From Ypsolopha sequella (taxonomy: Eukaryota; Arthropoda; Insecta; Lepidoptera; Ypsolophidae): a stretch of DNA of 64,000 nt. Shown piece by piece: positions 54,190 through 64,000 of this stretch. The DNA lies in the NCBI GenBank assembly GCA_934047225.1, contig OW203984.1:8317201-8381200 (forward strand). The letters run 5' to 3'. Made by a program: the position numbers and the translations under genes. Below the pieces are notes generated by a model that had not been told where the DNA came from, did not search any database, and saw only the letters and a program-made list of their open reading frames with translations. The first letter of the stretch is position 1; each line of letters opens with the position of its first letter.

Positions 54190-54762
54190 TTGGGCCAGAC
54201 TCCACGGACCGAACGTATGGTATTGCAAGCATTGCAAATAATTTATTTTAACAAATGACGTTTAATTAGCTAGAACTACGTAGATATGACATGCCTTTAG
54301 AGTACCATTAACTTTACCAAAGATAAAACAGAGTCAAGACACTAACACTAAAATTGGGTAGATTGCTTTGTCTGGTAAAATCTCCAAATACTAATTTACC
54401 AGAGAGCAAAAACCTCTTATCCTTTTACGAGTACATTGATAAAGTTAATCTTGTTTGTTCCAAATGGAATACAAATTAAGTGAACCTAAAGCAACGTATA
54501 AGTAATCAAGTTGTTTATTCTATTAGGTATAAACGAATCAAAGTACTAAGTACAATATTATGGCATTGCTATGCGTATTATGTTAATTGCCGTTGGTTTC
54601 ATTTCAAAATGATCAAACGCGTTGCGTCAAAAATCCTATTGCATGTCTTATTGGATTATTGGGTTTTAAGGTTAAACGACAGTCGCTTAGTGCAAAGTGC
54701 ATAACTTAACTTTGTTTTCCTTGTTTAGAAGTTAAACATTAAAAACACTTTGATATGTGGCA
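54190..54762. other. No recognisable feature
   Basis: AT-rich spacer. The 74-codon frame at 54480-54704 has no motif. Confidence 0.5.
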
Positions 54763-54764
54763 GT

Positions 54765-55056
54765 TGAAGCCAATAGTTCAGTATTAGTGAGGTTTATAAA
54801 GCATGAGTTTGAAATTGATTGCATAATTAGTCATGATCTTTTCCAAACAAAGTTAAAACAGCATTTTAAGCGTAAATAATTTTACTAACAAGAAACTTAA
54901 ATAACATAAATAATACTTAAAATATACACTACCTACAAAGAATATAAAATTAAAAATAGATTTAGTTAGTTTTGAGAATATCATGACAAATTGTGTATAC
55001 AATTTCAAACTCTCGCTTTATAAACCTTACTAATACTGAACTATTGGCGTCAATAC
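54765..55056. mobile_element. Foldback MITE with ~55-bp arms
   Basis: GAAGCCAATAGTTCAGTATT, AGTGAGGTTTATAAAGC, GAGTTTGAAATTG on the left; CAATTTCAAACTC, GCTTTATAAACCTTACT, AATACTGAACTATTGGCG on the right. TCATGATCTTTTCCAAAC/GTTTTGAGAATATCATGA extends the symmetry inward. Confidence 0.75.
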
Positions 55057-55094
55057 AAATATATACAAATTTGCACAAACAAAACAAACTAATA

Positions 55095-55489
55095 GGTCTT
55101 TACATATGAAATTGCCGAAATTTTCTTACAGATTCATGATTTCATAGTTCAACTATTTGTTTTTTTTGTTGTTTAATGTTGATTTCAAGGTTTTACATTT
55201 ACGTATTAAGGTTTGTTTTTATTTTCAGGTTGATTATAGAAATTAAATCATCAAAAACAGTTCGTCCTAAATGCCATCCATTTCCATGATACGATTTGTA
55301 ATCATTTTTTACAGCTGACACTTTTCAAAAATTAAAGTAATGTTGCTGTTAGCTTAATGTTGTATCATTCATACACGTTAGAAATTACATAATTTAGATT
55401 TGTAATTCCTAAAAAAAATGCAAATTCTTTAGTACTGAAAATTCAGTTTCCTTCAAATTCTCTATAGAAAACAGCAATTTCATAGGTAT
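55095..55489 (+). mobile_element. MITE family GGTCTTTACATATGAAATTG, copy 3
   Basis: GGTCTTTACATATGAAATTG at the left, CAGCAATTTCATAGGTA at the right. Shares the CATCCATTTCCATGAT, ACAGCTGACACTTTTC and TTCAAATTCTCTATAG blocks with the other two copies. TA precedes the left end. Confidence 0.8.
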
Positions 55490-55534
55490 ATTTAATTAAA
55501 AAAACTAAATACTTAATTTCATTATATGGGTGAA

Positions 55535-55640
55535 ATTAATCCAACCGCCGGAATTTTTACAGTAAGTTCAGTGGATGATAGACACTACATATGCAAAGTT
55601 TAAGGTGAATCAGCCCAAATTTTTGATGGTCATAAATTTT
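55535..55640 (+). repeat. CCAACCGCCGGA repeat, copy 1
   Basis: GTGAAATTAATCCAACCGCC, GGAATTTTTAC, CAAAGTTTAAGGTGAATCAG and GCCCAAATTTTT recur in inverted orientation at 61060-61200. Confidence 0.65.
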
Positions 55641-56152
55641 ATTAAAATAAAACACTGATTGAGAAACACTGATATTACCATCAAAGTTAAAGACGCACAC
55701 AAGCTTACACGATGAATCCAAAGCTATAAACACAGTGTCTACCACTCACACAACTACATCGTACGCACACAACTACTTACATCCTACTTGCACGTGCACG
55801 ATTCTCGTCATACGATTTTCGACGTCACGTCACAATGGCGGATGGCAACAAGTCAACAACCGATCAGCTGTTTTGCTTGATTGACGTGATAAAACAATGT
55901 TTAACCTACTGACATATCGTGCATACCTACCTACCTTATTGACACTCAGAACAAAAAGTTTAAACTTTACGATGCTGCCTATGAATCCATTTCAGTTAAG
56001 ATTCCACTTGCATTTTATCAAAACGAGTGTTTTCTTCGACTAAACCAAACTGTTGGTATGAGGTATGCGGAGTCAAAATAGGAACACGGAAGGATTACCG
56101 ATTAGGTACAATACGAACAAACCATTGGATATTAGTTCAAGAGCATTTATGC

Positions 56153-56263
56153 TTCCATCCATCAGCCTGCGTCGTCCACTGCTGGACATAGGCCTTTCAA
56201 AGATTTCGCCACTCTAGGCGTTCCTCCTGGAAGACATGCCCATACTCACACGCTGGACAGGAA
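56153..56263 (-). repeat. Antisense LINE 3' fragment (CCACTGCTGGACATAGG)
   Basis: CCATCAGCCTGCGTCGTCCA, CTGCTGGACATAGGCC, CATGCCCATACTCACACG. Only the first third of the 2157-type fragment. Confidence 0.7.
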
Positions 56264-56734
56264 GATGCGAGGCAACGCGTATAAAGGAATAATAAACTTA
56301 CCAAAATGTTAAGTTTCAACACATTTGTATCCCAGAACACCATTTACACAACAAATCTCAATAACACTGCACAAACACTGTGAAAATAAAATCCCTTTCG
56401 CATGGGTACAAAAAAACCGACGCTGCAATACGAAAATGCGTTTGGAAAGTTTATTTGTGACTCCTATAATTGCGAACACAGTTTATTTATAATCTTAACA
56501 GTACTTTTCACAAAAGATCGAAAGCTGGACACAAGCGGCGCGTGCGTACCCTTTCCCACTAGCGTTCATAGCTTGCCTGCGCAACAAACAATAACAAACC
56601 AAATCTAAAGCCCGCGCCACAACTGAAGTCCGATGAATTAAGGTATTTTGGTTCATATTCCAAAGAAGATAAAGACAGCCGCTGACTTCAGTAGCGGCGT
56701 TGTGTCTATTACATACAAGTGAAGCTGTAGACCT

Positions 56735-56870
56735 GTGACAGAGTGATAGATAGACAGACAGACAAGAGACAACGGAACCCGCGGAGGCTATTAATACGTA
56801 CAATACTTCATCTTAGAGTAATACGGTCCCGTTTTGCACCCTTTGTGGGTACAGATTACAGGACTAAAAA
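56735..56870. repeat. Fragment related to the GGCCAAGTGCGAGTC element
   Basis: TAGATAGACAGACAGACAAG, then GTAATACGGTCCCGTTTTGC and ACCCTTTGTGGGTACAG parallel the GACAGACGGACA...GGGTCCCGTTGGTTACCC end of 2461-2745. The start is missing. Confidence 0.55.
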
Positions 56871-56994
56871 AATTGTCATTCATTCAACATTAAACTTAGG
56901 TTGTGCCTCCGCTGCCGGAGCCAGCTATCACGAATTAATGGGACGGATGCCGGAGGTGACGTTCGCTTACTTTCTTTAAAAAAAGTGAGGTATC

Positions 56995-57048
56995 GCTGTC
57001 AAACAGAACGTCGCCACGCCAGCATTCAATAACGTTCTGTTTGACAGC
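56995..57048. repeat. 17-bp perfect hairpin
   Basis: GCTGTCAAACAGAACGT (56995-57011) and ACGTTCTGTTTGACAGC (57032-57048) with a 20-base loop containing CACGCC. Followed by a T13 run at 57060. Confidence 0.8.
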
Positions 57049-57482
57049 AACAGCACACATTTTTTTTTTTTTAGAAAGTCTGTTGAAAAACCAAAAGTAT
57101 TTTTTACGTATGATCATGAGTTCTTTTAAAACTAACACAAAATTTAGTTACATGTAAACCTAACAAGCTTCTCCTCGATTCGCTCGTCGTTGCACCTATT
57201 TTTGACTATTTCATCAAAGATTACTAAAAATCATAAAAAAGCAAGAAGAATATCATTCGAATCCCAAAACCTGGTTGCTCGGATATAAAACTCTCACTTT
57301 CTTGTTGTGACGTGAATTCGATGAAAATAATGAGGGATTTTCTTTTCGTTTTTTTTTTTACTCTTCCCTATTCCCATGATAGATGGCGCTGAACTTGGTA
57401 AGTTACTGCAAGAAACGGAACGTCACATTATTTTTTGATTATTTCACTTGGATGTAATTTTGAGATCGTAAAACGAAACGTA

Positions 57483-57831
57483 CACACGGCAAAGCATAAA
57501 CCTACACACCCTGAAAAGTGGGATCTTTGGATTTATCACATTGCTTGATATTTTTGGCAGTATCACAATAATATTTTGGTTTGGTTTTTGAAATTAATAT
57601 TAGGACCGGTTTTAGTGCGTAGTTGTGTGCGTTGTATTTGTAGCAGAGTAACATAATGATTTGCAGTGGTGTGCGTTTGTATTAGCACAGATAATATTTT
57701 AATAGTTACATGTCGATGTGTGCATGTTGCGTGGAAATTACAGTGTTCTAAACTAAAATGGTTCGAGCTGAGTTCGAGAGATGGCGCGGTGGTGTATCAT
57801 AGGGATGTGTAGGTTTATGCTTTGCCGTGTG
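57483..57831. mobile_element. TA-flanked MITE with CACACGGCAAAGC ends
   Basis: CACACGGCAAAGCATAAACC, TACACA on the left and TGTGTAGGTTTATGC, TTTGCCGTGTG on the right (one ~28-bp inverted repeat). TA lies outside both (57481-57482, 57832-57833). The 349-bp interior is non-coding. Tc1/mariner-like by duplication. Confidence 0.85.
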
Positions 57832-58210
57832 TACATAAAAAAGTAATTAATGCCATTGTCACATCACATCACAATGGCATTTTGAAAATAAATAAATAAT
57901 AACAACAAGGAAAAAGAAAACATATTTAGCAGTCTTTTTATGAGTTTTCTACGCCAGAAAGAAAATGTCCCAAGAGAAAAAGAAGAGAAGTCTGTGCTTT
58001 GTGGGTTTGTGTAAAAATGGAGGCATACATCTTTTTCCTAAAGACTGATATTCGTAAAGCGCAATGAGTACAAGCCATCGTACATTTTAAACCTGGACGA
58101 ACCATAACAAAGCATTTGCACATATGCGCACACATGTCAGTCAACCAACGAGCGTATGTGACGTGACGTGACAGTTCAACGCCATCTACAGAGTTTACAT
58201 CTACAGAGAA

Positions 58211-58584
58211 CTGTTTTTTTTTTTTATTAGACTGCTGACGCCTTTACAAACGCCTGTTACTTCTGTATTTTTACAAAAAAAAATAATTGTTTAATTCCTT
58301 AACCTTTATATTAAATATTTTCAAGTGCCTGTAGTTCCAAAAGCGCAGACTTCAGCAGTTAGTTGTAAGGAAATAAAATGTTGGCTGTGACTTCTTCTAT
58401 CACTTGCAGTAAGTTTCATTTGAAATAAATATGAACATTTCAAGTAATTTACTGAAACAATATTTTCTCGATACAAAAAATAATTCAATTCTTTTTTACT
58501 CAGGAAGTAATGCATATTTCAGAAAAAATACAAGAGTAAAATGTGTTTGTAAAGACGTCAGCAGTCTACCAAAAAAAAAAAAAC
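58211..58584. mobile_element. MITE with homopolymer inside its terminal repeats
   Basis: CTG, T13, ATTAGACTGCTGACG and CTTTACAAACG on the left are mirrored by TTTGTAAAGACGTCAGCAGT, CTACC, A13 and CAT on the right. The arms are ~40 bp. Short frames at 58431-58693 derive from it. Confidence 0.75.
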
Positions 58585-59260
58585 ATTTCGATTCGGCTGG
58601 CACCCGTCTGAGTAATTCATAATTGCCGGCTTCGGCAGTGGAGGCACCGCCATTTCGTTCATCGTTGCTTTTTATAATAATTGTTTTGTCCAAGCAAGTG
58701 ATTTCGGGGTTATCTACCTTATTTTTATTGACATTAACGATTTAATCTTATTACAAATCCATGCTTTTCATGTATCATCGCTTAAATCCATAGTTCTTTA
58801 AATTTTTACAATAGTATTATGAAAATTATGATAGGTACAACACAGACTAACCATGATCAAAAACAAATCTATGCTTATTTTATTTATGATTATGGGACGC
58901 ACAAAATAAAATGTAGCCATAAACTACAAAAAAAACTCCACAAGAGATACAGCGCAACGCCATCTAGAGTTCTTTTCACGAGAAAAGCCCCGTCTCGTGA
59001 ATTAGGGCATTTTCGCATTTATTTGTTGACAGTTAAGTAACTACTTCAGGGGACTTCTTTGATGAAAGTTTGATCATGGATATAGCCTTGAAAATCGCTC
59101 ATTCAATACACCTACACACACGCAGCTTTACTCACAATTTTAACATTCAGTCAGTCTTTCTTTTCTTTCGTTCAAAACGCATTTAAACGGAACGCGCGTG
59201 CGCATTTCTGTTGTGTTGGTTGTTCGGTTTTCGTTTGGAGAGACAAATTTGAACATCAAG
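58585..59260. other. Probable 5' region of the downstream transposon
   Basis: AT-rich sequence with no clear terminal repeat matching the far side of the transposase. CAACGCCATCTAGAG (58960) is a common short motif seen elsewhere (57383, 58178). Confidence 0.35.
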
Positions 59261-60335
59261 ATGCCTTACCGGTATACCGATTGGGAGTACTTGGACATGG
59301 AGGTATGTTACCGTTTCGCCGGCTACAGCCTCAGCCAGGCCCAAGTATTGTACGCGGAGCTGCACCCTGACGCGCCACCACCACACCGCAGCACTATCCT
59401 TGGGGCTGTACAGCGGTTCCGGGAGTTTGGCAACTTCCGCCCACCGATCCTGGGAGGTGGCAGGCCTCGTCTCGCACCCAGTTTTGAAGAAGAGGTTCTC
59501 CAATTTATTGACGCCAATCCTGAGGCTAGCACCCGAGACGCCGCTGATGTGGTTGGGGTCAGCCAGTACTTCGCCTGGAGGCTACTGCGGGATGAAGGCA
59601 TGCACCCCTTTCATTTTCTTCGGGTGCAGGAGTTGGAGACACGGGACTACGAGCCGCGGGTCCAGTTCTCCCAGTGGCTTCTTGACGATACCACGCGCAA
59701 CATCTTGTGGACTGACGAGTCCACATTTACTCGCATAGGGTTGTATAACATCCACAACCAACATTATTGGACCGTCAGGAATCCTAAGAAGGTGAGGCCT
59801 GACCACTTCCAGCGGCGTCAGCCTAAACGTTTGGGCTGGAGTGCTTGGAACTCGTGTGTTGGGTCCAGTGTTCTTGCCTCGTCTGAACGGTGAAACCTAC
59901 CTTCAGCTGCTGCAGGACGTTGAGGTAATGTTAGAGGATGTGCCGCTCCGCGACATGACGAACTTTTACTTCCAACATGATGGAGCTCCCGCGCATTACC
60001 ACCGCCAAGTGCGCGAATACCTGGACGCCACGTACGAAGATCCTCATCTCGGAACTCCGCGCTGGATCGGTCGTGGAGGGCCCGTGGCATGGCCGCCACG
60101 CTCGCCGGACCTGACGCCGCTAGATTTTTATCTGTGGGGCCGGGTAAAAGACTTAGTTTACGGCCATGGTGGCCACATGATCGCCAGCCAAGAAGAGCTG
60201 CGTGAAAAAATCGTGAGTGCTTTCGATGTTGTGCGTCGTGATGAACAGCAACTACGTCGCGTCCAGGCTCACATTTTACGCCGTGCTGCTGTTTGTGTAG
60301 AACGTGGCGGGCTGCATTTTCAGCAGTTGGTGTAG
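59261..60335 (+). pseudogene. DUF4817-type DDE transposase, one frameshift
   Basis: ATG at 59261 opens MPYRYTDWEYLDMEVCYRFA, the N-terminal helical domain found in many insect transposases (DUF4817-like), then a GGRPR linker (~66-70) and a second helix-turn-helix (~85-115). Catalytic residues: D152 in ILWTDESTF, the second Asp in YFQHDGAPAH and the third in SPDLTPLDFYLWG. 47 residues separate the last two, longer than in mariner (34). A frameshift near 59818 (after HFQRR) puts SLNVWAG onward into another frame; the rest runs uninterrupted to 60335. Coding is much more GC-rich than the surroundings, suggesting a fairly recent arrival. Length ~358 codons is full for the family. This copy cannot make the protein without bypassing the shift. 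Confidence 0.85.
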
Positions 60336-60349
60336 ACAATAACTGTTTG

Positions 60350-60455
60350 TGTAAATAACTGTCTCTAACTCCGTGTAAATAACTCAGTGTAAATAACTTA
60401 GTGTAAATAACTCAGTGTAAATAACTTAGTGTAAATAACTCCGTGTAAATAACTT
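60350..60455 (+). repeat. 14-bp tandem array after the transposase
   Basis: TGTAAATAACTCAG / TGTAAATAACTTAG / TGTAAATAACTCCG units, about six in a row, plus one isolated unit at 60350. Alternating CTCAG and CTTAG forms suggest expansion by 28-bp dimers. Confidence 0.9.
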
Positions 60456-60778
60456 TTAATTTTTGACTGTACATAACACAGAACAATTCTTGTACACACG
60501 TATCATTGTACATACCCAGTTGATCCTTTTAAACACGCCAGTTTATCCCTAATTTTAGAACCTGTCCTAAATAATCACACCTAGGCTTTTACTATGCCTA
60601 GGCGATAAATTGCCAGTCCAAAGCCTGAAAAGTGTGATGGAAAGGATTACCTGGATATGCAGTGAATACCTATCTACGAAAATGAAGATTTTATGTTTTC
60701 GCAGTGTTTGGTAAGTTGCATTTAATTTTATCGTACTTGTGAGGTTCAATGTTTGTTTACTTTGGAACCTGATCTACT
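60456..60778. other. Probable 3' flank of the transposon
   Basis: Contains the palindrome CCTAGGCTTTTACTATGCCTAGG (arms CCTAGGC/GCCTAGG, 60580-60602). No matching left terminus found. Confidence 0.35.
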
Positions 60779-60779
60779 G

Positions 60780-60900
60780 TAGTTTTGTTTGACCATAGCG
60801 TGCGCCGACGGGACGCTGCCCGTTGCTAGGCATCGCGGCGCGGCGCCGGCGGCGGCGGCGTGATTGATGTTTTGATCGCGCGCACGTGTGGTTCACGCAC
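60780..60900. other. CpG-dense patch with GGC triplet run
   Basis: GTGCGCCGACGGGACGCTGC, CGGCGCGGCGCCGGCGGCGG and GATCGCGCGCACGTGTGG within 120 bp of AT-rich DNA. Could be a promoter-proximal CpG cluster of a gene outside the window or a GC-rich repeat. No ORF supported. Confidence 0.35.
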
Positions 60901-61059
60901 ACAGACATAGCTTGGCGCGTGATGGCGAAGCGTAACAACAAGGCACACAGAGATGCGTGAATGTTTTTGTTACAGTTTCCCAAACTTTTTTCGTATGTTA
61001 ATTTACTGATGCAAAATTATGGTAGCGTATCCACCTGAAACTTTTCAGTTGCAGTATTT

Positions 61060-61200
61060 TACTGTTACATTACATCCTGAAAAAATTTGGGCTTTCACTC
61101 ACTTACCTTATCTGATCCACCTGAAACTTCACATGTGCACTCTCTATTACCTACTGACACTCCCATAAAAAATCCGGCGGTTGGTTAAATTTCACTTTTT
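61060..61200 (-). repeat. CCAACCGCCGGA repeat, copy 2
   Basis: AAATTTGGGCTTTCACTCAC, GATCCACCTGAAACTTCACA, AATCCGGCGGTTGGTTAAAT; reverse complement of 55535-55640, with ~20 extra bases in the middle. Confidence 0.65.
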
Positions 61201-61379
61201 ATGTTCTTACTTTTAAAATTAATAAAAAAATATACTACACATATCTACATAATATCTATGTACCCACAGAAGGCCAGATTACGAGGAAGAAAAATAATTT
61301 TTTAATTATTTTCAATTTAAAATTTAATTTTGCAGTTCTGTGTTATGAATTTTATAGGTTTGTAATTTTTGTGAAAAAT

Positions 61380-61460
61380 ATGTAAGACTATTAACTTTTT
61401 GAATGCTACAGAACTCTCAAGACGCGAGGCTTACTCGCACTTAACCGTTTTTTTATTTTT
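61380..61460 (-). repeat. Terminal scrap of the GGCCAAGTGCGAGTC element
   Basis: AGAACTCTCAAGACGCGAGG, CTTACTCGCACTTAACCG. Corresponds to the GACTCGCACTTGGCCGG end only. Confidence 0.55.
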
Positions 61461-61464
61461 GTTA

Positions 61465-62030
61465 TTTTTCTTGTTAGACATTTTTGATATGACCATATTG
61501 GCGCTGATGAAAAATTATATTAACTGAAAAGTCAGCCTTTCTTTTGCATTCGATGCAGGGACGTCTATTTCTTAGCATTCCTTATTTTTCTCATAATGTC
61601 TTCTAAATAGCATATGTTTTTGTAGAACTTTATTACTATTCAGGCATAGGTACTACTGTTTCGAAACCGCGATATTTTAGAACCCATTGCGCCATAAGCG
61701 ATGAATGAGCTAACCACAGTAAAATAAGTAAAATTAAAAATTTATTTATTATATAAAGCGTATAACAGATTATCCTTATATAGACTAAAACAGCATAAAA
61801 ACAGAGGTAAGTGTTAACCAATAAGGATAGCCGTTGGCATCTTTGCTAGTGTGTAGCACTGTACAGTAGATACCAGCGTCTTCCGACATTCACTTTTATC
61901 TTAGAACACATTTTTTATTGAGGCTTAGCTCATAAGGATAAGTAATTTGGAAATCTTAGGACCTAAACAAATTAAAAAGAGAGAATTGCCTATTTAAGTA
62001 ATTTAATATAACAATCGGAGTGGTGTTAAT
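61465..62030. other. No recognisable feature
   Basis: AT-rich spacer. Confidence 0.5.
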
Positions 62031-62034
62031 AGTA

Positions 62035-62410
62035 GTTTATGCTTCAAGGGCGAAAAGGAATAAATTACGATGACGATTTAAAACACGAGCGTAGCGAGTG
62101 TTTTAAACTTAACCGAGTAATTTATTGCTCTTACGCCCGTGTATCATACTACGTTTTTCAATGCATAGTGTGAGGAAATAAAACAAATGTAATCTTGTGA
62201 ACTTTAAATTATAATTGGCTCAAAAGGACTGTTTCCAGAGCCGTTAAACAGTGGAAAAAAGTATAACATTTATCGTACACAGGATAGGCTGCAGGTTAGC
62301 CAACCATTGTAAATAAATTTTAAAAAATAATAATAATAAAGCACTAGGGCAAAATAATCGACTTTCTGTTCGGTTTTGATGCAATACAAGTGGGCCTTTA
62401 CGAGCACTTG
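62035..62410 (+). repeat. CGAGCGTAGCGAG palindrome family, copy 3
   Basis: TAGTTTATGCTTCAAGGGCG, AACACGAGCGTAGCGAGTGT, CATACTACGTTTTTCAATGC, GAGCACTTGCATTGAAAAA. The end at 62418 coincides with the break from copies 1 and 2, helping to define the right boundary. Confidence 0.8.
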
Positions 62411-62777
62411 CATTGAAAAATTAAAAAGGTGCGTCATTGCTTACTTCTGTAAAGTCTATGGTCATTCCTTGTTCGGGGCAAAGAAAATGCACTCTCGGCA
62501 GCGCCCCGACATTCGAAGGCATAATCTAAAAAGCAAGTCGAGTGTCCGGATCGACAAAGCGGATCTGCACTTTATCCTACGCGATCTTCGATTGGCAGAA
62601 CGCTGGTCACGTCTCTATACGGCTTCAGCTGACGTTGCAATGTCAATATTTTCTTGTCTTAGCTTGGATAGGAAAATCTTTGAGCAACAAAGTAGTAGAG
62701 GCTTGAGGGATATTTCTATTTTCGTTTGTTTGCGCTGTGTTAGCGTCACATGCGAATGTTATTGCACATCGTATTGA
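62411..62777 (+). other. Frame of unknown nature
   Basis: A 133-codon frame starts within the repeat (62376) and continues through a GC-richer stretch encoding SRQRPDIRRHNLKSKSSVRI and DLRLAERWSRLYTASADVAM. The part outside the repeat looks more coding-like than its surroundings but matches nothing I know and has no own ATG in good context. Host exon fragment, old TE or chance. Confidence 0.2.
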
Positions 62778-63154
62778 ATGCTTTTTATGACGAACCTGTT
62801 AGCTAGACGAAATGGGGCAAATTGAACACATTCTTTTTGGTAACAAATTAAGGTGCCAAGGAAAAAAAAATCGACACTTTTAGAACTTGCATATCTACTT
62901 CAGTAAATAATGCATTATTTTGATAAAATAGTATATTATTTTTGAAATCTTTTTCTAGGGACCTGTTAAAATAGAAACGCGATTGGAGCAATTCGGCTCG
63001 ATACAAATATTTATTGAAATGAGGTCTTTTTCGACACCAATTCTCCTGGTTTGCCAATTTGGAATGACTGCAGTTATATTTTATTAGATAGGTTTTCACA
63101 GTATCTAGGACCTAGTAAAACGAAATTTTGATAGCTACATTAGTACATTTTACA

Positions 63155-63270
63155 TTAATAAAAAACCGACTTTTTGCTACCTTTTCACGAATCCATCCCA
63201 CTCGCACTGAGGGTTTTTCCGCATATGAAGTAACAGGGACGCTAAAACTTTTACATATCGCCTTAACAGA
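63155..63270 (-). repeat. Short interspersed repeat shared with 15383-15485
   Basis: AACCGACTTTTTGCTACCTT, TTCACGAATCCATCCCACTC, GGTTTTTCCGCATATG, CTTTTACATATCGCCTTA. Inverse of the 15.4-kb copy. Confidence 0.65.
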
Positions 63271-63364
63271 TTAAGTTATAAAAACATAATAACTAACTTC
63301 CCCCAGCGGTAAAAGTCAAACAAGGACGTTCTGATTGTGAGTCTTGCGTTTGACTATGCTACCA

Positions 63365-63541
63365 TCAGCTGCGGGTCTGCCGCGTAATTCTGATTTGCAT
63401 CAACTTCAAGCAAATGCATGCGAAATTCAACGCGTGCAAAAGAGATGGCATTTTAGGCGGGCGTCGTCGCACGCACGACAAATTTCAATCTCAAGTTGAT
63501 GATGATGAAAATCAGAATTACGCGGTAGACGCGCTGCTCTG
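63365..63541. mobile_element. Foldback MITE with CCGCGTAATTCTGATT arms
   Basis: CAGCTGCGGGTCTGCC, GCGTAATTCTGATTTGCAT on the left; ATGATGAAAATCAGAATTAC, GCGGTAGACGCGCTGCTC on the right. The centre contains GCGTGCAAAAGAGATGGCAT, also found inside the 147-bp MITE at 27174. A 14-bp duplication GTAATGTAATGTTT follows at 63541-63568. Confidence 0.75.
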
Positions 63542-64000
63542 TAATGTAATGTTTGTAATGTAATGTTTATATGTATTTTTAATAATGTGCACAATTAAGA
63601 TTATTTGTTTGTTTGTCTGTTTTAATTTTTGTTCTCTTTCTATTTATTCTATTTGAAATATGTCAGTTTTAGCTTTTAATTTCTCCAACAGTAAATTGAC
63701 TGTCAATAATTAAAAAAGTTATTAAAATTTCATTTAAAACTACAACTACTTGACTTTGACAAGTCAAAAGGGCAATATAATTCCTAACTATTTAAACTTC
63801 ATTATGTATCACCTTGTCTGGTCATTATAAATATTGCTAAGGTATATGATTTTTACAATTTGATAATATAGGTACTTTAAGCAGATGCAGACACAAGCTG
63901 AGATCGTTTTATGTTTTTTTATTTGATAGTCAAGGTACTACTCGTGATTTTATAATATTTTCATTACAATAAAACATTTTTTCCTGCTTCTTAGTTCATT

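Noticed and set aside
59818..60339. 173-codon minus-strand frame
   Set aside because: Antisense to the GC-rich DUF4817-type transposase; open only because of codon bias on the other strand.

Overview
The window looks like intergenic or heterochromatic DNA from a moth or butterfly (Lepidoptera). The evidence is AT-rich sequence packed with interspersed repeats characteristic of that order: the element carrying GGCCAAGTGCGAGTC paired with GGTACGGAACCCT, the antisense LINE 3' end CCACTGCTGGACATAAG, and the CGAGCGTAGCGAG palindrome family. I found no convincing host protein-coding gene, no functional tRNA or rRNA gene and no CRISPR. Nearly everything I can support is a transposon, a transposon remnant or a tandem repeat.

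Layout. 0-6 kb: two inverted copies of a ~600-bp repeat flank a 0.7-kb tandem duplication, a LINE 3' fragment, a hAT-like MITE, a 55-bp minisatellite and a tRNA-derived SINE. 6-18 kb: a second SINE, foldback MITEs (one bounded by TTAA), a chimeric inverted LINE 3' fragment, a GC-rich island, and the first members of a four-copy TA-flanked MITE family, one of which sits inside a LINE ORF relic. 18.3-19.8 kb: a decayed DD41D-type mariner transposon nested in an older foldback element. 20-27 kb: LINE 3' ends, a 46-bp minisatellite and ~0.5-kb interspersed repeats shared with 43.5 kb. 27.4-28.9 kb: a 1.45-kb TIR transposon keeping only the N- and C-terminal parts of a DDE transposase, with a further MITE inside. 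29-40 kb: LINE relics, MITEs and a piggyBac-like TTAA element with four internal 17-bp near-palindromes. 41.1-42.5 kb: a 5'-truncated LINE with an open 387-codon reverse-transcriptase reading frame and a hexamer-repeat tail. 43-48 kb: more MITEs and a pair of ~290-bp GC-rich inverted repeats 2.5 kb apart. 50.5-58.6 kb: two large copies of the GGTTCCGTA element and a string of foldback/TIR elements (981, 111, 292, 349 and 374 bp). 59.2-60.5 kb: an almost complete one-ORF DDE transposase (DUF4817-type N-terminus) broken by one frameshift, with a 14-bp tandem array after it. 60.8-64 kb: a CpG-dense patch and more repeats.

Biologically the autonomous pieces (reverse transcriptase, DD41D mariner, DUF4817-type transposase, DDE remnant) are all damaged or truncated, and the rest are non-autonomous passengers. 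Nesting gives a relative chronology in four places. Such a gene-free, both-strand graveyard fits pericentromeric or W-linked DNA or a piRNA-generating locus, but the sequence alone cannot show which.
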